DNA of 18,702 bases, from NCBI GenBank assembly GCA_947505995.1, contig CANNNB010000018.1, positions 1-18,702 of the forward strand, in the 5' to 3' direction. The notes under the pieces are model-generated. The model saw nothing but the letters and a program-made list of their open reading frames with translations. It ran no database searches and was not told the origin of the DNA. A program made the position numbers and the translations under genes. This DNA is from Comamonadaceae bacterium. Its GTDB lineage: Bacteria > Pseudomonadota > Gammaproteobacteria > Burkholderiales > Burkholderiaceae. Below are positions 7,779 through 15,995 of this stretch, piece by piece; the first letter of the stretch is position 1, and each line of letters opens with the position of its first letter.

Positions 7779-9171
7779 ATTTTTTGCATTCCATTTCACG
7801 CACTCTAATTCGAGCTTGCGTTCGCTTAAAGCACTTGGTCGGACCTTTGTGGCGGTACCGAAACTGGGTGTGGCTATCTCTTTGTTAGGTGCCCTGTCTT
7901 GGACTGGCGTGGCACATGCTCAGAGCAGTCTGCAAGCTCGGCCTGTTAACTACATTGTTGCTGTTGTCAATTCCGAGCCGATCACGAACAATGAAGTTCA
8001 AAATCTCAAGTTGCGCTTGCAAAAGCAATTGCCTCAAGGCGCACCCATCCTGAGCTCAGAGGTCTTGACGAAACAAGCGCTCGATCAATTGATCAATGAA
8101 AAAGCACAGTTGCAACAAGCGCGTGACAGCGGTATTCGAGTCGATGATGCAGATGTTGATCAAACAGAATTAAGCATTGCTCGGCAGAATCAAGTTTCTA
8201 AAGAAGAGCTCTACAAACGAGTGGTTTTAGAAGGTATGAGCGTATCGGTTTTTCGCGATCAACTGCGAAATCAACTCATGATCAGCCGCTTGCGCGAGCG
8301 TGATGTTGACAACAGAGCACGCGTTTCTGACACCGATGTCGAACAATTTATTCAAAGTCAACAGTCCGGAAAGCCCCTTGCCTCTAACTCTGTTGAGTTG
8401 AACTTGGCCATGATTTTGATTGCTGTGCCTGAAAATAGCTCCGACAAAGAAGTGGCAGATTTGAAAACCAAAGCGCAGCAAGTTGCGCAACGCGCCAAAG
8501 GCGGCGAGAGCTTTGCCACACTGGCGCTGTCTTTTTCTCAAGCAATGGACAAAGGTGCCAATGGCGGTGAAATGGGCTTGCGTGCCGCAGATCGCTACCC
8601 AAGTCTTTTTGTCGAAAGTACTGAAGCTCTGAAAAAGGGTGAGGTTTCAGAACCTGTTCGCTCTGGCGCTGGCTTTCACATTTTGAAGGTTTTGGAAAAG
8701 AAGCAAACAGACACGAGCAGCATCATGATTGTTCAAACTCGAGCTCGACACATTTTGCTGCGCACTGGCAATGAGTTGACCGAAGCGGCCGCTCGCAATC
8801 GACTGCTCACTTACAAACAAAGGATTCAAGCCGGTACAGACTTTGCCGATTTGGCTCGGCAATTTTCACAAGACGGCAGCGCATCTGCCGGTGGCGATTT
8901 AGGTTGGGCCAATCCTGGGCAATTTGTACCCGAGTTCGAGGAGGCCATGGGGCGCCTGCGTCCCGGACAGGTTTCCGATCCTCTCATTTCAAGATTCGGT
9001 GCGCATTTGATTCAAGTCATGGAGCGCCGTGAAGCGCCTTTGTCTATGCGTGAGCAACGTGAATTGGCGCGATCGCAATTGCGCGAAAAAAAGTTAGAGG
9101 AACTTTATTCGGCTTGGGTTGAGGAGCTTCGCGGTCGCGCTTATGTTGAGCTACGCGACCCCCCCCAATGA
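7771..9171 (+). CDS. surA: Periplasmic chaperone / peptidyl-prolyl isomerase SurA
   Basis: SurA escorts unfolded outer-membrane proteins, LptD among them, through the periplasm. The product has 466 residues (E. coli: 428). A long N-terminus ends in a signal sequence with hydrophobic core [14 protein letters not shown] and probable cleavage AHA/QSS after residue 50. The chaperone N-domain spans about residues 57-205 ([36 protein letters not shown]). Two parvulin/PpiC domains follow, about 208-309 ([13 protein letters not shown]) and 323-419 ([31 protein letters not shown]), then the C-terminal helix. The second domain keeps the motifs of the active isomerase domain better than the first, as is usual. 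ATG 7771 overlaps the lptD end; a later start would shorten the n-region, so the exact start is open. The stop overlaps the rsmA start (ATGA). Confidence 0.95.
   Translation: MTKFFAFHFTHSNSSLRSLKALGRTFVAVPKLGVAISLLGALSWTGVAHAQSSLQARPVNYIVAVVNSEPITNNEVQNLKLRLQKQLPQGAPILSSEVLTKQALDQLINEKAQLQQARDSGIRVDDADVDQTELSIARQNQVSKEELYKRVVLEGMSVSVFRDQLRNQLMISRLRERDVDNRARVSDTDVEQFIQSQQSGKPLASNSVELNLAMILIAVPENSSDKEVADLKTKAQQVAQRAKGGESFATLALSFSQAMDKGANGGEMGLRAADRYPSLFVESTEALKKGEVSEPVRSGAGFHILKVLEKKQTDTSSIMIVQTRARHILLRTGNELTEAAARNRLLTYKQRIQAGTDFADLARQFSQDGSASAGGDLGWANPGQFVPEFEEAMGRLRPGQVSDPLISRFGAHLIQVMERREAPLSMREQRELARSQLREKKLEELYSAWVEELRGRAYVELRDPPQ
9159..9166 (+). repeat. Run of eight C at the surA-rsmA junction
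   Basis: A C8 homopolymer encodes Asp-Pro-Pro-Gln at the SurA C-terminus and ends 1 base before the rsmA ATG. It occupies the place where a ribosome binding site would be, so rsmA appears to rely on translational coupling. Such tracts are prone to slippage or sequencing error. Confidence 0.7.
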
Positions 9172-9923
9172 AGCACATTCCACGCAAACGCTTCGGCCAA
9201 CACTTTCTATCTGACCGCGGCATCATCGACGCCATTGTTGATGTCATTCAGCCCCAAGCTGGTCAGCCCATGGTTGAAATTGGCCCAGGGCTTGCCGCAC
9301 TCACACAGCCCTTGGTTGAACGTTTAGGGCAACTGACCGTCATTGAACTCGATCGTGACTTAGCGTTACGCCTTCGCCTTCACAAACAGCTTAACGTGGT
9401 GGAATCAGATGTCTTGCGGGTTGACTTCACAGCACTGGCTGCAGGTCAAAAACTTCGGGTCGTGGGCAACTTGCCTTACAACATTTCTACGCCTATTTTG
9501 TTTCATTTGCTAACGCATGTGAGCGCCATTGAAGATCAACACTTCATGCTGCAAAAAGAAGTGGTCGATCGAATGGTGGCCTCTCCTGCAACATCTGACT
9601 ACGGCCGTTTGTCAGTCATGTTGCAGTGGCGCTATGAAATGGAAAATGTGCTGTTTGTTCCACCCGAGAGCTTTGACCCTCCACCGCGCGTTGACAGCGC
9701 AGTCGTGCGGATGGTGCCGCGAGTTGAGCCGGCCAAGATCGACGTCAAGCTTTTGGAAAAAATGGTTCAAGTGGCTTTCAGTCAACGCCGCAAATTGCTC
9801 AGGCACACCTTGGGCGCATGGTTGACAGAAAGAAATTTTGCCGGCAGCTTTAATGTGCAAAGGCGAGCGGAAGAAGTTCCAGTTGAAGAATACCTTCAGT
9901 TGGCCATGGCCTTGAATTCGTGA
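9168..9923 (+). CDS. rsmA: 16S rRNA adenine(1518/1519)-N6,N6-dimethyltransferase RsmA (KsgA)
   Basis: Dimethylates the two adjacent adenines of the helix 45 loop near the 3' end of 16S rRNA late in 30S assembly, using S-adenosylmethionine. The protein has 251 residues, slightly short of E. coli KsgA (273). The N-terminus [11 protein letters not shown] is diagnostic. SAM-binding motif I is [14 protein letters not shown] (EIGPG at residues 37-41), motif II is ELDRDLA, and catalytic motif IV is NLPYNIS (residues 101-107). The sequence QKEVVDRM and the C-terminal [17 protein letters not shown] match the family. ATG 9168 overlaps the surA stop by 4 bases. In many proteobacteria pdxA lies between surA and rsmA; here the two are fused directly in the operon. 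It converges with the barstar gene, leaving 25 bases between stops. Confidence 0.97.
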   Translation: MKHIPRKRFGQHFLSDRGIIDAIVDVIQPQAGQPMVEIGPGLAALTQPLVERLGQLTVIELDRDLALRLRLHKQLNVVESDVLRVDFTALAAGQKLRVVGNLPYNISTPILFHLLTHVSAIEDQHFMLQKEVVDRMVASPATSDYGRLSVMLQWRYEMENVLFVPPESFDPPPRVDSAVVRMVPRVEPAKIDVKLLEKMVQVAFSQRRKLLRHTLGAWLTERNFAGSFNVQRRAEEVPVEEYLQLAMALNS

Positions 9924-9948
9924 AGCGCCAGCAAAAAGCGCTAAGCGA

Positions 9949-10560
9949 TTACGCGGCTGCGAGCCAATAACCCGCGTTGAATGGGCTGCTCATGCGAAGC
10001 GCCAAAGGTGAAACATCAACCAGCTTGTCAGTTGGCATTTTTTCGCCTTCCTCAACCAGCATTTCAACACCATCGGCATCGAACTCGGGAGCTGCATCGG
10101 CCAATTTCTCGGCACCCGCAGTAGCGGCACGAGCAACAGAGAAAGAATAGAAGCAACGGAAAGGCACTTTTCGGTCACCCCAGTAATCGGCAGTGTCGCG
10201 GAAAATATCGAGCAACTGCTCGCGGGCTTCTTTGTCAAACTTTAAATTGGCGGGTATGTGCTCCAAGACCACAATAAAGCCAGGCTGTGGGCCAGACTTG
10301 TGCAGGGGGTCAGTCATGCTGTCATACAGGGCATCAAAGTTTTTGCCAAAGTGTGAGGGCAGTGTGAACTGTGCCGCGATCAAGTCGAGCACATCTTGCT
10401 TGCTTTGCGCCTTTGACAAATTGGCATACAAAAAGTGTTGTCCTAAACCATCTGCGGCTTCTTGCAGGTCGCTCACGCGAAATGCACGAATCGACTGGAC
10501 GATGTTCGTCCGCACACCCTTCAAAGGTGTTTCTTGGTCCTGTCGAATTGGCTTGTCCAT
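9949..10560 (-). CDS. Barstar family ribonuclease inhibitor with C-terminal extension
   Basis: Probable cytoplasmic inhibitor of the barnase-type RNase encoded just upstream on the same strand. The barstar domain spans about residues 23-141 of 203. The RNase-contact helix reads HFGKNFDALYDSMTD, in which Asp76 and Asp80 correspond to barstar Asp35 and Asp39. IFRD places Asp122 at the barstar Glu76 position, and RCFYSF forms the last strand. Classical barstar has 89 residues. This protein adds about 22 residues at the N-terminus and a 60-residue acidic tail (EKLADAAPEFDADGVEMLVEEGEKM...) that does not resemble barstar. Start chosen at ATG 10560 (MDKPIRQ); a GTG at 10572 would add four residues. 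The 120-base gap to the RNase gene contains a strong dyad. Inhibitor function is inferred from motifs and context. Confidence 0.88.
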   Translation of the reverse strand: MDKPIRQDQETPLKGVRTNIVQSIRAFRVSDLQEAADGLGQHFLYANLSKAQSKQDVLDLIAAQFTLPSHFGKNFDALYDSMTDPLHKSGPQPGFIVVLEHIPANLKFDKEAREQLLDIFRDTADYWGDRKVPFRCFYSFSVARAATAGAEKLADAAPEFDADGVEMLVEEGEKMPTDKLVDVSPLALRMSSPFNAGYWLAAA

Positions 10561-10623
10561 CGCCGTTCTCACTCTCTAATTTTTTAAACCAGCCTTTTGG
10601 GCTTTTGATTGACATATTTGGAA

Positions 10624-10639
10624 TGTTCGCTTGCGAACA
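10624..10639. promoter_or_regulatory. Dyad TGTTCGC-TT-GCGAACA between RNase and barstar genes
   Basis: Perfect 7+2+7 inverted repeat, 64 bases upstream of the barstar ATG and 42 bases after the RNase stop. It could be an operator for separate control of the inhibitor gene or an RNA hairpin between the two messages. No T-run follows it on the minus strand, so a simple terminator is unlikely. Its arms run opposite to the CGAAC-N4-GTTCG LexA box of Gram-positives, so that label is not applied. Confidence 0.4.
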
Positions 10640-10680
10640 CTCATCTCTTGGTTCACTTCAACCCATGGCACCGCCCGTTT

Positions 10681-11085
10681 TCACGGCACGTTCACAATTT
10701 CCCGAAAACTTGTGTAATGGTCTTGCGTGTAAAAACAATGTTTTGGCACGCGGGAATCTTCCCCTCCACACACAATTCGTCGGGCGCCACGGCTTTTTTC
10801 ACCAGGAGTTTTGACGGTGTATTCACGGTAAAAACCGCGCTTCGCTTGAGGCAAGTGCCGCTCTCGATTGCCAAAAACAACACCATCTTTTTCGTACCGA
10901 AAAGGCCCACCCTGACGGATGAGTAGATAGGTTTCTTGGCCCTCTTTGGGCAAATCCTTTAACGCAATGGGGGCAACATCGACTGCTTCGACCGCCGATT
11001 TGGCCTGCACCAAATTTGTGCACGGCGCCAAAAAGAGGCCCAAACAGACGGCTATGGCAGCAAAATCAAGCGTTTTAAAGCGCAT
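10681..11085 (-). CDS. Secreted barnase-type ribonuclease (RNase N1/T1 superfamily)
   Basis: Probable guanyl-preferring endoribonuclease that leaves the cytoplasm. The 134 residues start with MRFK and a hydrophobic stretch (FAAIAVCLGLFLAP) with likely cleavage VQA/KSA after residue 28. The mature part aligns with the barnase C-terminal half: DGVVFGNRERHLP (barnase IFSNREGKLP), YREYTVKTPG with Glu88 as the general base (barnase Glu73), RGARRIVCGG with Arg99/Arg102 (barnase Arg83/Arg87 region), and TQDHYTSFREI with His123 as general acid (barnase His102). Cys106 and Cys117 could form a disulfide. ATG 11085 is preferred over a TTG/ATG further upstream because AGGA lies 7 bases before it. The inhibitor gene follows on the same strand. 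LAPC is not a good lipobox because Pro occupies -1. Secretion and activity are inferred from sequence. Confidence 0.88.
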   Translation of the reverse strand: MRFKTLDFAAIAVCLGLFLAPCTNLVQAKSAVEAVDVAPIALKDLPKEGQETYLLIRQGGPFRYEKDGVVFGNRERHLPQAKRGFYREYTVKTPGEKSRGARRIVCGGEDSRVPKHCFYTQDHYTSFREIVNVP

Positions 11086-11197
11086 TTCATTCCTGTTTAA
11101 CTTAGCCGCACACCCACTTTTAACCATCAAAACTCACGGGTAAACCCCGAAATTCGAAGCCGCTAGTGTGCCGCAATGCGCTAAAAAATGCAAGTAC

Positions 11198-11216
11198 TTT
11201 CCCCAATAGGGAGAAA
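11198..11216 (-). terminator. Weak hairpin after maeB
   Basis: TTTCCC-CAATA-GGGAGAAA can pair with one bulge, and a run of six T on the minus strand lies about 10 bases further on (11183-11188 complement). It sits just past the maeB stop. The distance to the T-run makes it a poor intrinsic terminator. The 11086-11229 gap otherwise shows only the RNase ribosome binding site. Confidence 0.25.
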
Positions 11217-11229
11217 TTACCCGCCAGAC

Positions 11230-13530
11230 TTATCGAACAGCGTTTGCGTCCGCGACTGTCAAGGCTGTCATGTTCACTATTCGACGCACCGTGGCGCTGG
11301 GCGTCAAGATGTGAACCGGCTTTGCCGCACCCAGAAGAACCGGGCCGACGGCGATGTTGCCACCCGCAGCAGTTTTCAAAAGGTTGTAGGAAATATTGGC
11401 CGCATCGATATTGGGGCAAACCAAGAGGTTGGCATCGCCGTGCAAAGTGCCATTGGGCATTTGCAATGCCCGTGCTTCGCCATCCAGCGCAATGTCGCCA
11501 TGCATTTCGCCATCCACTTCCAACCAAGGCGCGGTTTTCTGCAGCAATGCCAAAGTGTCACGCATTTTCACAGCACTAGGCTCATTGGAGGTGCCAAAAT
11601 TAGAGTGCGACAACAATGCAACCTTGGGGCGAATGCCAAAGCGCTTCATTTCGTGGGCGGCCATGACCGTAATTTCAGCCAACTGCTCTGCCGTCGGGTC
11701 GTAATTGACATGCGTGTCGACCAAAAAAACTTGTCGGTTGGGCAACAGCAAGCCATTCATGCAAGCAAACGTATTAACCCCAGGGCGCTTGCCAATCACT
11801 TGCTCCACATAAGGCAAGTGGGTGGCATTGGTTCCCCAGGTGCCACAAATGAGGCCATCTACGTCTCCCTTGTGCAGCAGCATCGTTCCAATCAAGGACA
11901 GACGGCGACGCATTTCTATCTTCGCAACTTGAACCGTAATGCCTTGGCGCTCTGTCATTCGGTGGTAGGTTTGCCAGAAATCACGGTAACGATGATCATT
12001 CTCAACATTCACAATGTCGTAATCTAGCTCTTCTTTCAAACGCAAACCAAATTTTTCAATTCGCTCCGCAATCACGGCAGGGCGTCCAATGAGGGTGGGG
12101 CGTGCCAAGCCTTCATCTGAAACAATTTGCGCTGCGCGCAAGATGCGTTCTTCTTCGCCTTCGCTGTAAGCTACGCGCTTCTTAAGGCCCCGCTTGGCTG
12201 CGGTATAGATCGGTTTCATGGTGGTGCCAGAGGCATACACAAAGCTTTGCAAACGCTCGCGATAGGCTTCCATGTCCGCGATCGGTCTGAGCGCTACACC
12301 GCTGTCAGCCGCGGCTTGTGCAACCGCCGGCGCAATTTTGATCATCAAACGTGGATCGAAAGGCTTTGGGATTAAATACTCAGGGCCAAAAACCAATGGC
12401 TCGCCCGCGTATGCCGCGGCCACCACTTCACTCTGTTCTGCTTGAGCCAATTCGGCAATGGCATACACGGCGGCAATTTCCATCTCTTGCGTGATGGTGG
12501 TGGCGCCGCTGTCTAGGGCACCCCGAAAAATGTAGGGAAAGCACAAAACGTTGTTAACTTGGTTGGGGTAGTCTGTGCGCCCCGTGGCCATGATGGCGTC
12601 ATCGCGAACAGCTTTGACTTCTTCTGGCAAGATTTCAGGATTGGGATTGGCCAAGGCGAAAATCAAAGGCTTGGCTGCCATTTTTTTCACCATGTCTTGT
12701 TTCAACACGCCGCCAGCGGACAAGCCCAAGAACACATCAGCACCCTCAATGGCTTCTGCCAAAGTGCGTTGCGATGTTTTTTGCGAAAACTGAATTTTGT
12801 CTTCGTCCATCAATTCGGTGCGGCCTTCGTAGACCAAGCCCGCCAAATCGGTCACCCAAATATTTTCCCGCAGAATGCCCAGTTTGACCAACAAACCAAG
12901 GCAGGCCAAAGCCGCTGCGCCAGCGCCGGAGGTGACCAACTTTACTTTGCTGACATCTTTGCCCACCACCTTCAAGCCGTTCAAAATGGCCGCTCCTACC
13001 GTGATGGCCGTACCGTGCTGATCGTCGTGAAAGACAGGAATTTTCATGCGTTCGCGCAATTTGCGCTCGACATAGAAACAATCAGGTGCTTTGATGTCTT
13101 CTAAGTTAATGCCGCCAAATGTAGGCTCTAGTGCTGCAATGATCTCAACCAGCTTCTCCGGATCCTTTTCATTGATTTCAATGTCAAACACATCAATGCC
13201 TGAGAATTTTTTGAAGAGGACCGCCTTGCCCTCCATGACGGGTTTGCCGGCCAAGGGGCCAATGTCACCCAACCCAAGTACAGCTGTTCCGTTGGTGATC
13301 ACGCCGACCAAATTACCACGGCTGGTGTATTTGAATGCCGCGTTGGGGTCTTTGACAATTTCTTCGCACGGCGCAGCCACTCCAGGCGAGTAGGCCAAAG
13401 CCAAGTCGTGCTGATTCACCAATTGCTTGGTAGCCGCAATGGAGATTTTGCCGGGGGTGGGAAATTCGTGATATTCGAGGGCAGCGCGGCGCAACTGAGC
13501 GCGGCGCTCTTCGGCATTGTCTTGGTTCAT
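11230..13530 (-). CDS. maeB: NADP-dependent malic enzyme MaeB (malic enzyme + PTA-like domain)
   Basis: Oxidatively decarboxylates malate to pyruvate and CO2, producing NADPH. The 766 residues form the bimodular type. The malic enzyme domain (1 to about 430) carries [11 protein letters not shown] (45-55), [17 protein letters not shown], metal ligands in [11 protein letters not shown] (Glu144/Asp145) and FHDDQHGT (Asp169/Asp170), and the Rossmann motif [10 protein letters not shown] (200-209). The C-terminal domain (about 438-766) resembles phosphotransacetylase ([36 protein letters not shown]); in characterised MaeB proteins it is regulatory, sensing acetyl-CoA. ATG 13530 is chosen over a start at 13551 because AGGAG lies 8 bases upstream. 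The leader region 13531-13632 holds a palindrome and a possible -10. It is read in the same direction as pepP but is separated from it by a terminator, so it is probably its own unit. Confidence 0.97.
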   Translation of the reverse strand: MNQDNAEERRAQLRRAALEYHEFPTPGKISIAATKQLVNQHDLALAYSPGVAAPCEEIVKDPNAAFKYTSRGNLVGVITNGTAVLGLGDIGPLAGKPVMEGKAVLFKKFSGIDVFDIEINEKDPEKLVEIIAALEPTFGGINLEDIKAPDCFYVERKLRERMKIPVFHDDQHGTAITVGAAILNGLKVVGKDVSKVKLVTSGAGAAALACLGLLVKLGILRENIWVTDLAGLVYEGRTELMDEDKIQFSQKTSQRTLAEAIEGADVFLGLSAGGVLKQDMVKKMAAKPLIFALANPNPEILPEEVKAVRDDAIMATGRTDYPNQVNNVLCFPYIFRGALDSGATTITQEMEIAAVYAIAELAQAEQSEVVAAAYAGEPLVFGPEYLIPKPFDPRLMIKIAPAVAQAAADSGVALRPIADMEAYRERLQSFVYASGTTMKPIYTAAKRGLKKRVAYSEGEEERILRAAQIVSDEGLARPTLIGRPAVIAERIEKFGLRLKEELDYDIVNVENDHRYRDFWQTYHRMTERQGITVQVAKIEMRRRLSLIGTMLLHKGDVDGLICGTWGTNATHLPYVEQVIGKRPGVNTFACMNGLLLPNRQVFLVDTHVNYDPTAEQLAEITVMAAHEMKRFGIRPKVALLSHSNFGTSNEPSAVKMRDTLALLQKTAPWLEVDGEMHGDIALDGEARALQMPNGTLHGDANLLVCPNIDAANISYNLLKTAAGGNIAVGPVLLGAAKPVHILTPSATVRRIVNMTALTVADANAVR

Positions 13531-13561
13531 GTTGGATCTCCTAATGGGCAAGTGACGTCAG

Positions 13562-13576
13562 CTTCACTGAGTGAAG
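13562..13576. promoter_or_regulatory. 15-base palindrome upstream of maeB
   Basis: CTTCACT-G-AGTGAAG is a perfect 7+1+7 dyad, 32 bases before the maeB ATG. Its size and symmetry suit a dimeric repressor site; as RNA it could form a 6-bp hairpin with a TGA loop in the maeB leader. No regulator can be named from the sequence. Confidence 0.4.
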
Positions 13577-13599
13577 GGGCTGGCGTTCTGCTAGTTCTG

Positions 13600-13605
13600 A
13601 TTCTA
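13600..13605 (-). promoter_or_regulatory. Possible -10 element for maeB
   Basis: On the minus strand TAGAAT matches the TATAAT consensus at five of six bases and sits 70 bases before the maeB ATG. No convincing -35 hexamer lies 16-18 bases upstream, so it would need an activator or is fortuitous. If real, the palindrome at 13562-13576 falls at about +17 to +31 of the transcript. Confidence 0.25.
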
Positions 13606-13632
13606 GACCCCCAAGTTGAGGGTCAGTTTGTG

Positions 13633-13661
13633 AAAAACTGCAGGCAAAGTCTGCAGTGTTT
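13633..13661 (-). terminator. Intrinsic terminator of the murU-pepP operon
   Basis: ACTGCAG (13637-13643) and CTGCAGT (13651-13657) form a 7-bp stem around a 7-base loop. On the minus strand the stem is followed by TTTTTC, about 60 bases after the pepP stop, a standard Rho-independent layout. The plus-strand tail (GTTTT) is also T-rich, but no plus-strand gene needs it. Confidence 0.75.
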
Positions 13662-13720
13662 TAACTTTGGCGCACAACTGAGGAGCGCTCAGAATGACTA
13701 TTTTGAAATCAAGCGTGCGT

Positions 13721-15121
13721 TCAAGCGCGCATGATGGCTTCAATTTCATCGGCTTTCACAGGCACACCGCGCGTGATCAATTCGCAGCCTTGTGCGGTCA
13801 CAACCGCATCGTCTTCAATGCGAATGCCAATGTTGTGGTAGCGCTCTGGAACACCTGGGGCGGGCCTGACATAAATGCCAGGCTCAATGGTCAAGACCAT
13901 ACCAGGTCGCAAAATTCGGCTTGGGCGATCCTTGATGAGTTCACCACTCAAGGGGTCTTTGCGCTCGCTGAAGGTGCCAACCTCCGACGGCTCTACATAA
14001 CTGCCGCAGTCATGCACATCCATACCGAGCCAATGCCCGGTTCGGTGCATGTAAAACTGGAAATAGCTTCGGTTGGCAATCACATCTTGCACATTGCCCA
14101 CTTTGTTGGCATCTAAAAGGCCGACATCGAGCATGCCTTGCGCCAAGACCTTGACTGTTGCTTCGTGAGGATCTACAAAACGTGCACCTTCATGCGTGAC
14201 GGCAATGGCAGCCTCTTGAGAGGCCAACACCAAGTCATAAAGTTCTCGCTGCGCCGAGCTGAATTTGCCGTTGGCCGGGAACGTGCGTGTGATATCACTG
14301 GCGTAGCCATCTAGCTCACAACCCGCATCAATCAAAACCAAATCGCCACTCAAAATGGGCGCTGCATCAGCGCGGTAGTGCAAGACACACGCATTGGCAC
14401 CGCCAGCCACAATGGAGCCGTAAGCCGGATATTGGGAGCCGTGTTGGCGAAATTCGTGTAGCAGTTCGGCATCAAGATGGTATTCACGGACGTCTTGCCC
14501 GGCTCTCAACATGCTTGCTGATCTTTTCATTGCGCGTATGTGAGCGCCCGCACTGATTTGAGACGCGCGACGCATGGTGTCCAGTTCATGGGCATCTTTG
14601 ACCAAACGCATTTCATCCAAAATGCCGCAAACATCGCGTTGTTGCTCGGGGCACAGTGCGCCATAGCGCACGCGCGCACGAACGGCATTGAGGCCCGTTT
14701 CAATGCGCGAAGACAAATCTTTGTGCGTTGCAAAGGGGTACCAAACAACCGACTTGTTTTCAAGCAAGGCGGGCAGTTTGGCATCAAGGGCTGAAACCGA
14801 CCACGCATCGTGCACACCCAACTGAGATGGCGCAGCAGCGGGGCCCAATCGCACACCATCCCAAATTTCGCGTTCTAAATCTTTGGGCTGGCAAAACACT
14901 GTGGCGTGGCCGTCTGAGGTTAAGACCAACCAAGAATTGGGTTCGGTAAAGCCTGTTAGGTAATAAAAGTAACTGTCATGCCTGAACAAAAAGTCACTGT
15001 CGCGATTGCGTTGACGCTCTGGCGCAGTGGGAATAATGGCAATGCTGTTGGGGGCTTGCGCTGCCATCTTGGCGGCCAATTGAGCACGGCGGGTTGCGTA
15101 CAAATTTGAATCAAAGGTCAT
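13721..15121 (-). CDS. pepP: Xaa-Pro aminopeptidase (aminopeptidase P)
   Basis: M24 metallopeptidase that removes an N-terminal residue preceding proline; cytoplasmic, di-manganese. At 466 residues it is close to E. coli PepP (441). The N-terminal AMP_N domain (about 1-140) includes RNRDSDFLFRHDSYFYYLTGF. The pita-bread catalytic domain (about 175-455) has all five metal ligands: Asp265 and Asp276 in LIDAGCELDGYASDITRTFP, His363 in HRTGHWLGMDVHD, Glu413 in LTIEPGIY and Glu436 in GIRIEDDAV. The start ATG 15121 agrees with the family but has no obvious Shine-Dalgarno; it lies 25 bases after the murU stop, so coupling within a murU-pepP operon is likely. A hairpin terminator follows. Confidence 0.96.
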   Translation of the reverse strand: MTFDSNLYATRRAQLAAKMAAQAPNSIAIIPTAPERQRNRDSDFLFRHDSYFYYLTGFTEPNSWLVLTSDGHATVFCQPKDLEREIWDGVRLGPAAAPSQLGVHDAWSVSALDAKLPALLENKSVVWYPFATHKDLSSRIETGLNAVRARVRYGALCPEQQRDVCGILDEMRLVKDAHELDTMRRASQISAGAHIRAMKRSASMLRAGQDVREYHLDAELLHEFRQHGSQYPAYGSIVAGGANACVLHYRADAAPILSGDLVLIDAGCELDGYASDITRTFPANGKFSSAQRELYDLVLASQEAAIAVTHEGARFVDPHEATVKVLAQGMLDVGLLDANKVGNVQDVIANRSYFQFYMHRTGHWLGMDVHDCGSYVEPSEVGTFSERKDPLSGELIKDRPSRILRPGMVLTIEPGIYVRPAPGVPERYHNIGIRIEDDAVVTAQGCELITRGVPVKADEIEAIMRA

Positions 15122-15146
15122 GTTGTTTGGTCAATCTAGAAACGAT

Positions 15147-15965
15147 TTAGAGTTTAAGGGGGGCAGGTGATTGGTTCAAGTCCTTTAAGCGCTCGGGGGT
15201 ACCGACATCCGTCCAAGCACCCATGAAAAGACTGGCGCCTACCAAGCCGCGGTCCATGGCGGCTCGCAATAAGGGCGCAAGAGGTGCGGCCGTGCCTTGC
15301 GGATTGCCTTCTGGCATGCCCGTCAAAGCACTGGCAAAAAACTCTTTTTTGTACAAGGCAAATGTACTGAAAGTGAACAGCTTGGCTGTTTTGGGTAAAT
15401 TCAAAGCCAAGCCATCAGAGGACAGACCAAAATCGCCATTGGGGTTGTGCGCGGGATTAGGAACCATCCAAATGTGGGCCAATTTGTCACTGCGCGCAAA
15501 CTCATTTGCGACAGGCGATGAAAAATTAAAATTGGGCGCATAAATGTCGCCAGCCACCACCCAAAAGACCGGCGCCAACAAGGGCAATGCCCGCACAATA
15601 CCGCCAGCCGTTTCAAGGGCATAGCCAAAGGCTTGTCCCTCATGTGAGTAGCGCAGGCGCACCCTGCCACCATTTGGTAAATCGGTGCTCGATCCAAAAT
15701 GAGCCTCAATTTGGGGTCCAAGCCAAGCTGTGTTGATCAATTGATCGTGGTGACCGGCGTTGGCCAAAGCTTCGATGTGCCACTGGATCAATGGTTTTCC
15801 GTGCACCACAAGCATCGGTTTGGGCGTGGTATCGGTTAAGGGACGCATGCGTTGGCCGCGGCCGGCCGCCAAAACCATGGCGCTTGCCAAGCCACAAGCT
15901 GGACTGCCCAGCAAGTGGGCGGCTTCATTCACTTCGAGTTGTGATTCCATGGTGTTCAAACGCAT
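15147..15965 (-). CDS. murU: N-acetylmuramate-1-phosphate uridylyltransferase MurU-like
   Basis: Nucleotidyltransferase-fold enzyme (NTP_transferase family). MurU joins MurNAc-alpha-1-phosphate and UTP to UDP-MurNAc, bypassing fosfomycin-sensitive MurA during wall recycling. Signatures: AMVLAAGRGQRMRPLTDTTPKPML (nucleotide-binding loop, residues 29-52), GKPLIQWHIEALANAG, VVAGDIYAPNF with a metal-binding Asp, and WTDVGTPERLKDLN near the C-terminus. The latter is typical of MurU-type proteins. At 272 residues it is longer than usual (about 225-240) because of an N-terminal extension of some 27 residues before AMVLAAG. Starts at ATG 15965, ATG 15950 or a TTG near the core are all possible and none has a good Shine-Dalgarno. 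It is followed by pepP and divergent from tkt. Glucose-1-phosphate nucleotidyltransferase is an alternative, but the AmgK-like kinase in the same window favours MurU. Confidence 0.85.
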   Translation of the reverse strand: MRLNTMESQLEVNEAAHLLGSPACGLASAMVLAAGRGQRMRPLTDTTPKPMLVVHGKPLIQWHIEALANAGHHDQLINTAWLGPQIEAHFGSSTDLPNGGRVRLRYSHEGQAFGYALETAGGIVRALPLLAPVFWVVAGDIYAPNFNFSSPVANEFARSDKLAHIWMVPNPAHNPNGDFGLSSDGLALNLPKTAKLFTFSTFALYKKEFFASALTGMPEGNPQGTAAPLAPLLRAAMDRGLVGASLFMGAWTDVGTPERLKDLNQSPAPLKL

Positions 15966-15995
15966 GCCGCTATGTTGCCACGCTGTAGGGCTTAA

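Noticed and set aside
9924..9942. Terminator between the convergent rsmA and barstar genes
   Set aside because: AGCGC/GCGCT gives only a 5-bp stem with a 9-base loop and no following T-run.
10624..10639. LexA (SOS) box
   Set aside because: The arms are in the reverse order to CGAAC-N4-GTTCG, and it does not match the CTGT-N8-ACAG proteobacterial box.
10371..10814. 147-codon plus-strand frame across the barstar-RNase gap
   Set aside because: Covers the antisense of both recognised genes and shows no family features; the minus-strand genes have catalytic motifs and a good ribosome binding site.
11000..11085. Lipoprotein signal (LAPC) in the RNase leader
   Set aside because: Proline directly before the cysteine does not fit the lipobox; a standard cleavage at VQA/KSA is more likely.
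11188..12027. 279-codon plus-strand frame
   Set aside because: Antisense to the PTA-like domain of maeB, which is clearly the real gene; no family resemblance.
12559..13104. 181-codon plus-strand frame
   Set aside because: Antisense to the malic enzyme catalytic domain; shadow.
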